64,000 bases of DNA from Phycisphaerales bacterium (GTDB lineage Bacteria; Planctomycetota; Phycisphaerae; Phycisphaerales; UBA1924), in NCBI GenBank assembly GCA_029213305.1, contig JARGPA010000012.1:47038-111037 (forward strand). Direction: 5' to 3'. This document shows positions 42,669-52,491 of the stretch, piece by piece (position 1 is the stretch's first letter; every line of letters starts with the position of its first letter). The translations under genes were made by a program, and so were the position numbers. The notes under the pieces were generated by a model. It searched no databases. It was given only the letters and a program-made list of their open reading frames with translations, and was not told where the DNA came from.

Positions 42669-44429
42669 TTAGTCGACGGGACGCCCGTCGAACACCTCGG
42701 GGACAAGTTTTCTGAGCCTTGACCGCACATAACTGGCGGCTTCGGCTTCCGAATCGAAACTGATCGCTTTTTTAGCAATCCGTTCGCAACGAGACACGGT
42801 TAAACCACGAATCGTCTTTTTAAGCATTGGGATAGATGATCCCGTTGCAGAGATAGTACGCACTCCGAGCCCGATCAGCAATGCTGCAAACGCAGGATCG
42901 GCGGCGGATTGCCCGCAGCAGGACACAGGAATCTCGTTTCGTCGCCCGGCACGAGCAATGTCACGGATTAGCTTGAGGACCGCTGGGTGGATCGGGGTAT
43001 ATAAAGATGCGACCCGTTCATTAGTTCGGTCAACCGCAAGGGTGTACTGCACCAAGTCGTTGGTTCCGACAGAAAAAAAGTCGACTTCACGAGCAAATGA
43101 ACCCGCCATGAGCGCCGCTGCTGGGACTTCTACCATCATCCCTATTTCAATATCAGGATCGTACGCAATCCCTTGCTCATCAAGCTCTTCCATCTCTTCT
43201 CGTACAAAATATTTCCCTGTTCGATACTCGGAAATGTTCGTAATCAACGGGAACATCACTTTGATTGGCCCATGAGCACTCGCACGAAGAATTGCTCGAA
43301 GTTGAGTCCTAAAGATCTCCTGGTTTTGTAGACAATATCGAATAGATCTCAAACCTAAATATGGGTTTCGTTCGGGATTTTCCTCTTGTTCTTGTGTGTA
43401 TTTATCTGCGCCCAGATCAATCGTGCGAATTGTCAAAGGTTTCCCATCAAGCAATCTCACGCATTCTGCGTATGCCTGGTAATGATCTTCTTCGCTTGGC
43501 TTACTCGTTCGTGTGAGGTACAAAAACTCGGTTCGATAGAGCCCGACTCCTGAGCCTCCATTTTGTTCAATGTGCTCAATTTCTTCTGGGAACTCAATGT
43601 TTCCCATGAGTTGAATCGGTACCCCATCCGCTGTGATCGATGGAAGCTTTGCATACTCATGGAGTGACAGACTCACTTGACGAGCACGAATCTGAGATTG
43701 GTGATACTGCTCAATCGTTTCATCATCTGGGTCAAGAATCACGAGCCCTTTTTCGCCATCGACAATGATTCGTTCACCATCGTTGATCGCAGGGAGTATG
43801 TCCTTCACACCCACAACCGCAGGTAAATTCAATGCTCCTGCAACAATCGCGGTATGACTCGTTGGACCACCCAGAGCAGTCACAAATGCTGCGACTTTTG
43901 TTCTATCAAACCCCGCAGTCTGCGATGGAGTCAGATCACGAGAAACAATCACTGTTCCCTCTTCAAGATTCGCGATCGACACTTTTTGATTTGTATCAAG
44001 CTCTTTGAGTAGTCTGTGAGCGAGATCTCGCAGATCGTCAACTTTCGATTGGAAGGTAGAATCCGGATGATTCGCGAACTTCTTCGCGATATTCGTGAAG
44101 GTTTTGGAAATCGCGTATTCTGCGTTCACTAAGTCATCAGTGATCTTCGATTTGATCGGATTGAGCACCGATGGGTCATTCAACACGCCGATATGGAATA
44201 AGAAGATTTTCGCAGCCTCTTTCCCCATCTCATCCGCTGCACTCTTGTGAAGTTCATCAAGTTCGCTGATCGAAGCTTTGCGAGCAAAATCGAATCGTTC
44301 AACCTCTGCAGGAACATCCGCAGGGTCAATTCCCTTTTTCTGTACGCGTAGAGTCTCCTGATCTTCGATGACGAAGACTCGCCCGATAACAAATCCGGGA
44401 GATACTGGGATGCCTCGTAAGGTGCGCAT
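42669..44429 (-). CDS. ptsI: Phosphoenolpyruvate-protein phosphotransferase (enzyme I)
   Basis: 586 residues, full-length enzyme I. N-terminal GIPVSPGFVIGRVFVI, phosphohistidine site GGPTSHTAIVAGALNLPAVV, and C-terminal PEP-binding barrel: GIGLYRTEFLYL-like block (GVGLYRTEFLYL), IRTIDLGADKY, NPYLGLRSIRYC, MFPLITNISEYR, VEVPAAALMA, FFSVGTNDLVQYTLAVDRTN and CCGQSAADPAF. HPr and EII genes are not in the window. It may serve sugar uptake or a nitrogen/regulatory PTS. No gene follows within 385 bases. Confidence 0.94.
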   Translation of the reverse strand: MRTLRGIPVSPGFVIGRVFVIEDQETLRVQKKGIDPADVPAEVERFDFARKASISELDELHKSAADEMGKEAAKIFLFHIGVLNDPSVLNPIKSKITDDLVNAEYAISKTFTNIAKKFANHPDSTFQSKVDDLRDLAHRLLKELDTNQKVSIANLEEGTVIVSRDLTPSQTAGFDRTKVAAFVTALGGPTSHTAIVAGALNLPAVVGVKDILPAINDGERIIVDGEKGLVILDPDDETIEQYHQSQIRARQVSLSLHEYAKLPSITADGVPIQLMGNIEFPEEIEHIEQNGGSGVGLYRTEFLYLTRTSKPSEEDHYQAYAECVRLLDGKPLTIRTIDLGADKYTQEQEENPERNPYLGLRSIRYCLQNQEIFRTQLRAILRASAHGPIKVMFPLITNISEYRTGKYFVREEMEELDEQGIAYDPDIEIGMMVEVPAAALMAGSFAREVDFFSVGTNDLVQYTLAVDRTNERVASLYTPIHPAVLKLIRDIARAGRRNEIPVSCCGQSAADPAFAALLIGLGVRTISATGSSIPMLKKTIRGLTVSRCERIAKKAISFDSEAEAASYVRSRLRKLVPEVFDGRPVD

Positions 44430-44765
44430 AAATGATCCATAAAGCGGAAGCGGGCCATCTTGAGCAGATTCCCTACTTCATCAGCTCACTATCTTAGCTT
44501 CTATAGATGATAAACACGATCGTGCCCTCAGTGAAAATCTCTGCACATCGTATGAGAGGACAATTCGCTGGGATTCCGAGCAACAAAGGTGTATAATCTA
44601 CCAATTGAGCGTCGCGTTGTCCTGCGATTCATTTGAAACCGAAATCTAGAATTGATCACGATTCGTTTTCGACACCAGATGAAAACCGGCGGATGCGCTA
44701 CACGAAACGAACATTCAATCTCGCTGTGTGTTATGCAGTTCGATTGATGTAGAACAAGAAACCAC
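44430..44765. other. Divergent gap between ptsI and rho
   Basis: 336 bases with promoters for both genes. Apart from the tRNA-like segment and TATAAT at 44592-44597 (plus), nothing specific was seen. Confidence 0.4.
44557..44623 (-). other. tRNA-like or degenerate tRNA segment
   Basis: On the minus strand AGGACAA at the 5' end pairs with TTGTCCT 67 bases later like an acceptor stem, and GCTCAATTGGTAGA inside matches a tRNA D-arm half. A T-arm-like CTCGGAATCCC is present but its stem is not, the D-stem second half (GAGC) is missing, and no CCA follows. It is probably a relic or chance, in the ptsI-rho gap. The plus strand has TATAAT at 44592-44597, a possible rho -10 element. Confidence 0.3.
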
Positions 44766-45980
44766 ATGTCTACAACTACGCTAAGCGGCATATTAGAATG
44801 GCCGAAGCGATCCGAAGGACGTATCCGACAACAATCGGAGAACGCTCACAAGACGCTTCAAGCACCAGACGACCCGTTTGTACCTGTCCACTTTGGAGAG
44901 TCACTACCATTGCGCGATGGGTTGCGCGTAGAAGTTGAAGTTGTTGAAAAGAAACCGCGTAGAAGACGCAGAGGGCGCGGATCTCCAAGTGTTCGCAAAC
45001 CAAGACCCGTTGTTGAACGCTTTATCGAGATTGAAGGCATGACTCCTGAAGAGTTCGCCTCTCGGAAACAGTTCGCCGATCTTACAAGCATCGACCCTGC
45101 GCCACGATTGTCGCTTGAATACCCAGGATGTCCCCCGGTTTGTCGATTGATAGATCTGTTTTGCCCGATTGGGCGCGGGCAGAGAGGACTGATCGTTTCT
45201 CCACCCAAAGCAGGAAAAACAACACTACTCAAAGACATCACAACCGCAGTACTTATCAATCACCCGGATGTTCATGTGATGGCGATGCTCATCGACGAGC
45301 GACCTGAAGAAGTTACTGATTTCCTTCGAACTTTTCATGGAACTGCGGCACAGCGAGATGGAGAGAAACCATTCGACAAGCCTTGGAAACCTGAGCAAAT
45401 CGAACTCTTTGCATCTAGTAACGATCACGATGTTGCTCGACATGTTGAGCTTTCAATATCAACAATCAAGCGCGCAAAATCAATGGTTGAATCAGGAAAG
45501 CATGTGTTTATCGTTCTCGACTCACTCACTCGCTTGGGTCGAGCATTCAATCGTTCGGGCAAACACGCAAACTCCGGCCGAACAATGTCGGGTGGTATCG
45601 ATTCAAAGGCGCTCGAAGTTCCAAAACAAATCTTCGGCGCTGCTCGAAATACCGAAGAGGGTGGTTCTCTGACAATCATCGCGACCTGCCTGGTTGATAC
45701 AGGATCTCAAGGAGATCAAGTCATCTTCGAAGAGTTCAAGGGCACAGGTAACATGGAGCTCATCCTCGATCGCAAGATTGCTGAAAAACGACTCTTCCCT
45801 GCGATCAATCTCGCTGCGAGTGGAACACGAAAAGAAGACTTACTCATTGACGAAAAACCATTGCAGACGATTACTGCGTTGCGAAGAAGAATGCTCAATA
45901 TGCCTCCGCCTCAACAGGTAGAACAGTTATTAGCTGCGCTCCAACGGTTCGAATCAAACGAGCAACTTGTCGGATCTTAA
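44766..45980 (+). CDS. rho: Transcription termination factor Rho
   Basis: 404 residues. There is no N-terminal Rho_N helix bundle; the protein starts near the cold-shock-like RNA domain ([17 protein letters not shown]), whose FGFLR-type motif is replaced by a basic stretch, with an Arg-rich loop ([11 protein letters not shown], residues 63-72). The motor is normal: [10 protein letters not shown] (P-loop, 147-156), [30 protein letters not shown] (Walker B), [20 protein letters not shown] (Q- and R-loop), [20 protein letters not shown]. Rho is a hexameric RNA-DNA helicase that ends untranslated transcripts. Unit is single. Confidence 0.93.
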   Translation: MSTTTLSGILEWPKRSEGRIRQQSENAHKTLQAPDDPFVPVHFGESLPLRDGLRVEVEVVEKKPRRRRRGRGSPSVRKPRPVVERFIEIEGMTPEEFASRKQFADLTSIDPAPRLSLEYPGCPPVCRLIDLFCPIGRGQRGLIVSPPKAGKTTLLKDITTAVLINHPDVHVMAMLIDERPEEVTDFLRTFHGTAAQRDGEKPFDKPWKPEQIELFASSNDHDVARHVELSISTIKRAKSMVESGKHVFIVLDSLTRLGRAFNRSGKHANSGRTMSGGIDSKALEVPKQIFGAARNTEEGGSLTIIATCLVDTGSQGDQVIFEEFKGTGNMELILDRKIAEKRLFPAINLAASGTRKEDLLIDEKPLQTITALRRRMLNMPPPQQVEQLLAALQRFESNEQLVGS

Positions 45981-46187
45981 ACACTTCTATTCTTACATTG
46001 CTTAATGAATCAGTGATCGCTCGCCTGCGAAAATAAATTCGACAGGTGATTGTTTGTTATCAACACACACATTTGTTCAATCCGTGTACTACGCTGAAGA
46101 ACATGCTTTGAAACACGTCCAGTTAGTATGCAGATCGAGCAACAAGCTATGACATCTGCGATCGATAAGATGCGTGCTTGGAATTTG

Positions 46188-46193
46188 TATAAT
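46188..46193 (+). promoter_or_regulatory. Candidate -10 element for the first dockerin-tail gene
   Basis: TATAAT in a TTTGTATAATTATAC context, about 75 bases before the ATG at 46270. No good -35 element is seen at 17 bases. Confidence 0.35.
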
Positions 46194-46269
46194 TATACTT
46201 TGTCGGATCCAACATGCTTGGTATGGTAATTCGATCAATATAGATGACGACATACTTTGGGAAACACAC

Positions 46270-47622
46270 ATGAAATTTTTATCGCCTGAATCAGCCGCCG
46301 GCCTCTCATTGGTTGTCCTGTTCTCTTCGTTTGCAACTGCGGGTGAAGTCCCATTACCAAACAGTTGGAACATCGAGCTTCAATGTCGATCAAGCCTTGA
46401 CTCGGGTACCCCTGCGTTCAATCTACCGTTTCCCAGTTCGCTTTCATCCCAATATGTATCTATAGGAGAACTCGGCGATGTTGCAATCCGCGTCATCATG
46501 GGGAGTTCAGAAGGCGTGTTCTATGGACAAGACGGCTCAGGTTCCATCGCGTTTTCGGCGCCTGCACCAAATGATCCAGTCTGGTCAACATCACTTGATC
46601 TTCGAAACGGGATGATCGCAATAGAGCAAGGTGGGTTTGGAGACGGCGCCCAGCTCTATTCGACCAATGGTTCATTGATTAACAACTTCCCTCCGGGTGG
46701 TTCTGAGGGTGTATCAGGATTCTCAGGTATCACACTCACAAACGACGGTGCGATCTGTTATCGAGCAGATTCGGGATCAATCGACAAAATCATTATTGAT
46801 GAATACATCGACGGAGTCCGCACTCAAACAAAAATTGCTCAAACAGGTGACGGCGAATACTCGTTCCTTTTTTCTCCAGAGATAAATGACTCAAGAGCAA
46901 TTGTGACAAATACGATTCCACAATCAGGACCATCGCGCCGAATCGTAAGAATCAATCCTGATCTATCAACTGCAGTTCTTCAAGAAACCGGAGAAGGATA
47001 CAACGCATTCGTGAACTCCGTCGCAATCGCACAAGATGGGACGAGCGCGTTCACTGTTCGATACGCACATGATTCAACCTGGCAAGTGAACAGGGGTGTC
47101 TTTGCGATCGCTCACAGCGGGGACTCAGATATTCAAAATGGTTCACTCGCAAACTTCCCGCCTGTTGTGAATAGTTCAGGATGGGTTGCTTTTCGCGCGA
47201 CTGACATGAGTAATGACGCGACTGCTCTTTGGGTTGGTAACTCGGATGAGCTCAAAAAAATTATTGAGTGGGATCAAATGATCGACACTGACCTAGGACC
47301 AATCCCACTCGGTTTCGATTTTGGTGGGCTCACTGGGCGCCAGGTAATAAACGGCGTCATCGACATCAATGATAATGGGCAAATCGCATTTAGCGCATTC
47401 TTACGCAACGGAACTATTGGAGTATTTGTTGCATCTCCGATGGATGTGTCTTGCCCTGCGGATTTCACTGGAGACGGCCAACTTAACTTCTTTGATGTAT
47501 CTCTGTTCCTCAGCTTATACGCACAAGGCGATCCCATCGGAGACACAAACCAAGATGGTGAATTTAACTTCTTCGATATGACACAGTTCATCAGTTGGTT
47601 CAATGATGGGTGCTTGCAATAA
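46270..47622 (+). CDS. Exported beta-propeller-like protein with dockerin-like tail
   Basis: 450 residues from ATG 46270 (signal FLSPESAAGLSLVVLFSSFA, cut near ATAG). The body has repeated strands of the kind AFSAPAPNDPVWSTSLDLRN and GMIAIEQGGFGDGAQLYSTN, each followed by a Gly-rich turn, plus VDSNDNGQIAFSA-type blocks, like the choice-of-anchor/propeller proteins common in this group. C-terminal tail: CPADFTGDGQLNFFDVSLFL and TNQDGEFNFFDMTQFISWF, ending GCLQ, the most divergent tail of the array. Function unknown, secreted. First gene of the array, without a clear terminator from rho. Confidence 0.75.
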   Translation: MKFLSPESAAGLSLVVLFSSFATAGEVPLPNSWNIELQCRSSLDSGTPAFNLPFPSSLSSQYVSIGELGDVAIRVIMGSSEGVFYGQDGSGSIAFSAPAPNDPVWSTSLDLRNGMIAIEQGGFGDGAQLYSTNGSLINNFPPGGSEGVSGFSGITLTNDGAICYRADSGSIDKIIIDEYIDGVRTQTKIAQTGDGEYSFLFSPEINDSRAIVTNTIPQSGPSRRIVRINPDLSTAVLQETGEGYNAFVNSVAIAQDGTSAFTVRYAHDSTWQVNRGVFAIAHSGDSDIQNGSLANFPPVVNSSGWVAFRATDMSNDATALWVGNSDELKKIIEWDQMIDTDLGPIPLGFDFGGLTGRQVINGVIDINDNGQIAFSAFLRNGTIGVFVASPMDVSCPADFTGDGQLNFFDVSLFLSLYAQGDPIGDTNQDGEFNFFDMTQFISWFNDGCLQ

Positions 47623-47768
47623 AACTTAAAAACCAAGTCTCATAAAGACCTTGTTAGAATCAGGTTCTGGGTTGTGTTTGGTTGATTGTTGGGTTGTGAA
47701 GCCCCCGATTTCGTGTATACTAAGGTATAGAGATTTAAAATACCCCAAACTACACGAAGGATCTCTCA

Positions 47769-49640
47769 ATGAAGTCGAATTCACTCCCGGCGAGCAAATC
47801 GCTCGGCGCTGTATCAACCATTACACTTGCTATGGTTTCTTTGTCATTCATCGGTATCACGACCAATCAATCTATTGCTGATGATGATGAAGGTGCGCCA
47901 GTTATTGGTTTGTGGGAGCCGTTTGCTCCGGCGGAGAATCCCGTCACCGATGCAAAGCGTGTTCTCGGAAAACTCCTTTTCTGGGACGAACAACTCTCTA
48001 CAGACAACACGATCTCATGTGGAACTTGTCACATCACTTCAGAAGGTGGCGTAGACCCTCGTGACGGCGTAAACCCTGGATTCGATGGAATCTTCGGAAA
48101 CGATGATGATATCTTGGGTTCAAAGGGTGTAATCAAGACTGATTCAAACGGCGAATATCTCCGCTCAGTGCTTTTCGATCTGATGCCCCAGGTTACTCCG
48201 AGACGCTCGATGAGTAACTTTGTCTCAATGTATGCAGGGAATCTATTCTGGGACGGGCGAGCTGAAGGCACCTTCTTTGATCCGCTCTCTGGAGACCCAG
48301 TCGCATTCTCCAGCGCCGCGCTTGAAATTCAATCGCTCATGCCCATTCTCAACGAAGTTGAAATGGCGCACCAGAATCGCGACTGGCCTTCTGTGATTTC
48401 GAAACTCGAAAACGCGAAACCAATGGCGCTAGCCTCTGACATCCCTCAGGACATGCTCGATGCGATTACCACAAGTGATGGGTACCCCGAGCTCTTTGAA
48501 ATGGCATTTGGAGATCCTGAAATAACTCCAGTACGAATTGGATTCGCAATTGCAACCTACGAACGAACACTCGTTCCGAATCAATCACCATGGGATAACT
48601 GGGTAGACGGCGATCCAAACGGGATGACCTCAGATCAACTCCAAGGATGGCAAACCTTCCGTGCGTCTGCATGTAACAACTGTCATGTCGCGCCACTCTT
48701 TACGACAAACGCATTCACAGTCAACGGCATTCGACCAAATCATGAAGATTTAGGCCGATCCGTCTTCTCAGGAACCAGCTTTGAAGATGGCGCGTTCCGA
48801 ATGTCGGCGCTGAGAAACCTTGCGATCCGTGATCGGTTCGATCACACTGGACAGTTCACGATGGATGAAGTGTTTGACTTCTACGCACATCGCAACGGCC
48901 AACAACCATTCCAAGGTCCAAATCTCGATTTCAGACTCTTCGCGCCGATCGTGCTCTCTCCAGTAGATGAAGCTTTGATCAAAGAGTTCATTACCAATGG
49001 ACTCACAGATCCTCGCGTTGCAAACGAAACATTCCCGTTTGATCGCCCCACTCTTCATTCCGAACTCCCAACTGAGAATCCGCTTGTTAACAGCGGAGGC
49101 AGCATGGGCTCAGGCGGGTTTATCCCCCAAATGATCGCGGTCACCCCTCCCAACATTGGAAACACTGGGTTCAAGATCGGGATCGATTTTGCACTCGGCG
49201 GCGCCCAAGCATGGGTCGCAATTTCTTCAAGTCCTCCTGTCGAAGGAGTTGTTGCACAAGACGAACTCATCGGCCCTATCGCGCTCAACGGCATGGGGAA
49301 TGGAGACGGATTTGGAACCCTGATCTATCCGATCGATGATTTGTCGCTCGATGGAGAGACTTTCTATATGCAATGGCTCGTGTCTGACCCGAACGCAAAG
49401 GGCGGGTTCGCACACTCACAGGTTGCTCAGGTCACTCCATTCTGTTCGATGATCGCGTCATGTGTACCTGACTGTCCTGCGGATATGAATGGAGATGGAG
49501 AACTCAACTTCTTCGATGTCTCTGATTTCCTCGCCGCGTATGGCACAATGGACGCAGCTGCAGATATCAACGGTGACGGCGAGTTCAACTTCTTCGATGT
49601 CTCTGATTTCTTAGTCGCCTTTGGCGCAGGGTGTCCTTGA
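47769..49640 (+). CDS. Diheme cytochrome c peroxidase/MauG-like protein with dockerin-like tail
   Basis: 623 residues. Signal peptide (TLAMVSLSFIGITTNQSIAD), two haem sites CGTCH (84-88) and CNNCH (302-306), and family blocks NPVTDAKRVLGKLLFWDEQL, SMSNFVSMYAGNLFWDGRAE, VRIGFAIATYERTL, FRMSALRNLAIRDRFDHTGQ. This is the di-haem CCP/MauG family that reduces peroxide or oxidises proteins. After the enzyme comes a beta domain of about 100 residues, then the tail CPADMNGDGELNFFDVSDFL / INGDGEFNFFDVSDFL, ending FGAGCP. Unusual in carrying an extracellular docking tail. An own terminator follows at 49705. Confidence 0.88.
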   Translation: MKSNSLPASKSLGAVSTITLAMVSLSFIGITTNQSIADDDEGAPVIGLWEPFAPAENPVTDAKRVLGKLLFWDEQLSTDNTISCGTCHITSEGGVDPRDGVNPGFDGIFGNDDDILGSKGVIKTDSNGEYLRSVLFDLMPQVTPRRSMSNFVSMYAGNLFWDGRAEGTFFDPLSGDPVAFSSAALEIQSLMPILNEVEMAHQNRDWPSVISKLENAKPMALASDIPQDMLDAITTSDGYPELFEMAFGDPEITPVRIGFAIATYERTLVPNQSPWDNWVDGDPNGMTSDQLQGWQTFRASACNNCHVAPLFTTNAFTVNGIRPNHEDLGRSVFSGTSFEDGAFRMSALRNLAIRDRFDHTGQFTMDEVFDFYAHRNGQQPFQGPNLDFRLFAPIVLSPVDEALIKEFITNGLTDPRVANETFPFDRPTLHSELPTENPLVNSGGSMGSGGFIPQMIAVTPPNIGNTGFKIGIDFALGGAQAWVAISSSPPVEGVVAQDELIGPIALNGMGNGDGFGTLIYPIDDLSLDGETFYMQWLVSDPNAKGGFAHSQVAQVTPFCSMIASCVPDCPADMNGDGELNFFDVSDFLAAYGTMDAAADINGDGEFNFFDVSDFLVAFGAGCP

Positions 49641-49704
49641 GACTGAATGAGAAGAAAACCCGCTGAGTCCGATAAAACGGATTTGTTACCATGAAAACTC
49701 CACC

Positions 49705-49735
49705 AAAACCCTCGTTTCAGCGGGGGTTTTTCTTT
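49705..49735 (+). terminator. Intrinsic terminator after the diheme peroxidase gene
   Basis: AAAACCCTCG-TTTCAG-CGGGGGTTTT with further T/C; 10-base stem with one T-G pair, 65 bases after the stop. Confidence 0.8.
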
Positions 49736-49819
49736 TACCTAACGATGTGATGTGATACACTCAAATCAAGATCTACGGGATGATGCGTGAATCACAGTCG
49801 AAATCAGGAGGAAACCGGT

Positions 49820-50830
49820 ATGGTTCATCAAAATGTATTTTCAGCCGTTGGGTCCGCTTTGGTCATGCTTGGAGCTCTGTGCACAAGCGCCAATGCAGAT
49901 GAAGTCACACTTCAAAATGATGATTTAGATAATGGAGGCACGATCGCAATCTGTCCTTGTTTCGCCGCTGGCGAAGAAGCAGCAGTATGGCTGACAAGCC
50001 CTTGCGACGGTAACATTGTTGCGATCCAAATCTTCTGGAGATCATTCCTTGGAGGCGCCCCACAATCACTCGAAGAATCCATCATCGTCTACGAAAGCGG
50101 CAACTTCCCTAACCCGGGACCGATCAAAGATCAACTCGACGGCCCAGTCCTTACTGACGGCGGCCTAAATGAATATCGTTACAAAGACGAAAATCAAACG
50201 ATTCCAATTTCAATTCCTGTTTCTGAAGGCGAAGAGTTTGTCGTGTCTCTCAAGTTCCTCAACTCGAACTTCACAGACCAAACACTGCCTTCAATTGTTT
50301 CAGATAGTGCTGGATGTCAGAATGGGAAGAACACGATCAAAGTAAATGGATCAACTTGGTCAAATGCTTGTTCACTGGGAGTGAGCGGCGACTGGGTTAT
50401 CCGCGCTGTTATTGATTGCACAGGAGAAGCAATCGGAGCCGCATGTCTTCCAGATGGTTCATGTATGGAAAACATGACCGAAGCAGACACTGTTGCGATG
50501 GGTGGCGCATGGAACGGCGCAGGTTCAGAGTGTGCAGATGTTCAATGCTTAGGTGCTTGTTACATCCCTGCTACTGAACAATGCGTCCAGTTCGATAAAG
50601 CAACTTGTGACATTGTCGGCGGCGACTGGAACGGACCTGGCTCAACTGATTGTGCAACTCCTTGTGTCGCAGATATCAACGGCGATGGCGTGCTCAACTT
50701 CTTTGATGTTTCCGGATTCTTGACCGCGTTTAACCTAATGGACCCATCTGCAGACATTGACGGAAACCTGTCCTTCAACTTCTTTGACGTCTCAGCTTTC
50801 CTCAGTGAATACTCGATGGGGTGCCCATAA
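49820..50830 (+). CDS. Exported protein of unknown fold with dockerin-like tail
   Basis: 336 residues from ATG 49820, preceded by AGGAGG (the ATG at 49787 would lack a signal peptide at its start). Signal VFSAVGSALVMLGALCTSAN. Body: a Cys-containing beta domain (GGTIAICPCFAAGEEAAVWL, DGNIVAIQIFWRSFLGG, EEFVVSLKFLNSNFTDQTLP) and two short Cys-rich units of the kind GACYIPATEQCVQFDKATCD and GAACLPDGSCMENMTEADTV. Tail CVADINGDGVLNFFDVSGFL / IDGNLSFNFFDVSAFL, ending SMGCP; the second EF-hand has Leu in place of Gly6, as in the 57815 protein. Function unknown. Confidence 0.75.
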   Translation: MVHQNVFSAVGSALVMLGALCTSANADEVTLQNDDLDNGGTIAICPCFAAGEEAAVWLTSPCDGNIVAIQIFWRSFLGGAPQSLEESIIVYESGNFPNPGPIKDQLDGPVLTDGGLNEYRYKDENQTIPISIPVSEGEEFVVSLKFLNSNFTDQTLPSIVSDSAGCQNGKNTIKVNGSTWSNACSLGVSGDWVIRAVIDCTGEAIGAACLPDGSCMENMTEADTVAMGGAWNGAGSECADVQCLGACYIPATEQCVQFDKATCDIVGGDWNGPGSTDCATPCVADINGDGVLNFFDVSGFLTAFNLMDPSADIDGNLSFNFFDVSAFLSEYSMGCP

Positions 50831-51033
50831 TATAAATCAGCCGTATTATTGCTCTTTGTTTGGTATGTTTTTCGACAGTGTGTCGGTGTATATCCAATCT
50901 CAAGCAACCTTGCAGCTCTTTGAACCGAATAATGAACTACGGGCATTCGCCCATTGGAACAGTCTTTTTAGCAACTCGAATGTGTCTCAGATGTCGTTGA
51001 CACATCAACATACGGATTAGGGAGAGAACCAAC

Positions 51034-52398
51034 ATGAACCGTGTACTTTGTGCGTGCCTTTTGGCAGCAACAGGATCAGCAGCGAATGCGCAGCTTACTA
51101 CCACTCAGATTGCGAACGGTATTGATCGTCCAATCTTTGTAACTCACGCTGGAGATGGATCAGGTCGTTTGTTCGTAATCGAACAAGAAGGCGCGATCCG
51201 AATCATCGACGCAGATGGAAATCTTCTTCCAACCAAATTCCTCGATATCGACGGCACCGCTGTCGGTGGCGACGGTGGCGGCGACGAACGAGGACTCCTC
51301 GGACTTGCATTCCATCCTGATTACGAAAACAACGGTAAGTTCTACGTGAACTATACCGGTTCAGGAAACGATACTCGCATTGCTGAGTACCAGGTTTCTG
51401 CAGGCGACCCAAATGTCGCAGATCCAGGAACTGCACGAATCATCATGTTCTACGATCAGCCGTTCTCAAACCACAACGGTGGCTGGCTCGGGTTCGGTCC
51501 TGACGGCTACCTCTACATCTCCTCGGGTGACGGCGGATCCGGCAATGACCCAGGAAATCGCGCGAGTAATCTTGCAAACTACCTCGGAAAAATTCATCGC
51601 ATCGATATCGATGGCGGCGACGATTTCCCAGGTGATGCAAACCAGAACTACGAGATCCCTGCGGACAACCCATTCATCGGCGTCTCAAACGCTCTCGATT
51701 CGATCTGGCACTACGGTATTCGCAACGCATGGCGCACAAGCTTCGATCGCGATAACGGCGATATGTGGATCGCAGATGTTGGACAAAATGCTTGGGAAGA
51801 AGTAAACCACAACATCGGTAATGTCGGAGGCAACTTCTACGGATGGCGCTGTCGCGAAGGTCTAAACGCAACAGGACTTAGCTGTGGCGCAACCGGTTGG
51901 GTAAATCCTCAACACGTATACAACCACTCAGGTGGAAACTGCTCGATCACAGGTGGATATGTCTACCGCGGTTGTGAGCTCGGCGAAGATTACCAAGGAC
52001 TCTACTTCTTCGGTGACTACTGCGGCGGAAGTGTCTGGACACTCGATCCAAACAATGGGTACTCACGCTCAACAGAGTTTAACTTCGGATTCGGACTCTC
52101 ATCATTCGGTGAAGACGAAGACGGCGAAATCTATGTTACCGATGTCGGTTCAGGACAGGTCTTCAAGATCACGAACCCATCAGCAGCAGATGACAACGAC
52201 AACGGTATCCCAGATGCATGTGAATCAGCATGTCTTCCTGATATCAACGGCGACGGTGATCTGAATTTTTTCGACATCTCGGGATTCTTGAACGCGTTTA
52301 ACGCACAGGATCCTGCTGCTGACTTCAACGGCGACGGACAGTTCAACTTCTTTGATATCTCTGACTTCCTCAGTGCATTCAGCGCAGGATGTCCATAA
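51034..52398 (+). CDS. PQQ-dependent sugar dehydrogenase-like protein with dockerin-like tail
   Basis: 454 residues, signal peptide (LCACLLAATGSAANAQ). The body matches soluble aldose dehydrogenases (Glucose/Sorbosone dehydrogenase fold, PQQ and Ca): IDRPIFVTHAGDGSGRLFVI, RGLLGLAFHPDYENNGKFYV, SNHNGGWLGFGPDGYLYISS, GDGGSGNDPGNRASNLANYL, GKIHRIDIDGGDDFPGDANQ, YGIRNAWRTSFDRDNGDMWI, DVGQNAWEEVNH. Cofactor binding is inferred from the fold. Tail CLPDINGDGDLNFFDISGFL / FNGDGQFNFFDISDFL with Ile for Val in both, ending SAGCP. Followed by its own terminator. Confidence 0.9.
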   Translation: MNRVLCACLLAATGSAANAQLTTTQIANGIDRPIFVTHAGDGSGRLFVIEQEGAIRIIDADGNLLPTKFLDIDGTAVGGDGGGDERGLLGLAFHPDYENNGKFYVNYTGSGNDTRIAEYQVSAGDPNVADPGTARIIMFYDQPFSNHNGGWLGFGPDGYLYISSGDGGSGNDPGNRASNLANYLGKIHRIDIDGGDDFPGDANQNYEIPADNPFIGVSNALDSIWHYGIRNAWRTSFDRDNGDMWIADVGQNAWEEVNHNIGNVGGNFYGWRCREGLNATGLSCGATGWVNPQHVYNHSGGNCSITGGYVYRGCELGEDYQGLYFFGDYCGGSVWTLDPNNGYSRSTEFNFGFGLSSFGEDEDGEIYVTDVGSGQVFKITNPSAADDNDNGIPDACESACLPDINGDGDLNFFDISGFLNAFNAQDPAADFNGDGQFNFFDISDFLSAFSAGCP

Positions 52399-52422
52399 TC
52401 ATTTGAAGTACCTCAACTATTC

Positions 52423-52467
52423 CGAGCCAGACCAATCATCAGTCGTTTGGTCTGGCTCGTTTTTTTA
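52423..52467 (+). terminator. Intrinsic terminator after the sugar dehydrogenase gene
   Basis: CGAGCCAGACCAA-loop-TTGGTCTGGCTCG then seven T. Strong, 25 bases after the stop; it overlaps the leader of the next gene. Confidence 0.9.
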
Positions 52468-52491
52468 TACAAACACTTGAAGGGGACCGGA

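Noticed and set aside
42483..42722. Small plus-strand gene in the rne-ptsI gap
   Set aside because: It runs into the antisense of ptsI and has no signal or family resemblance.
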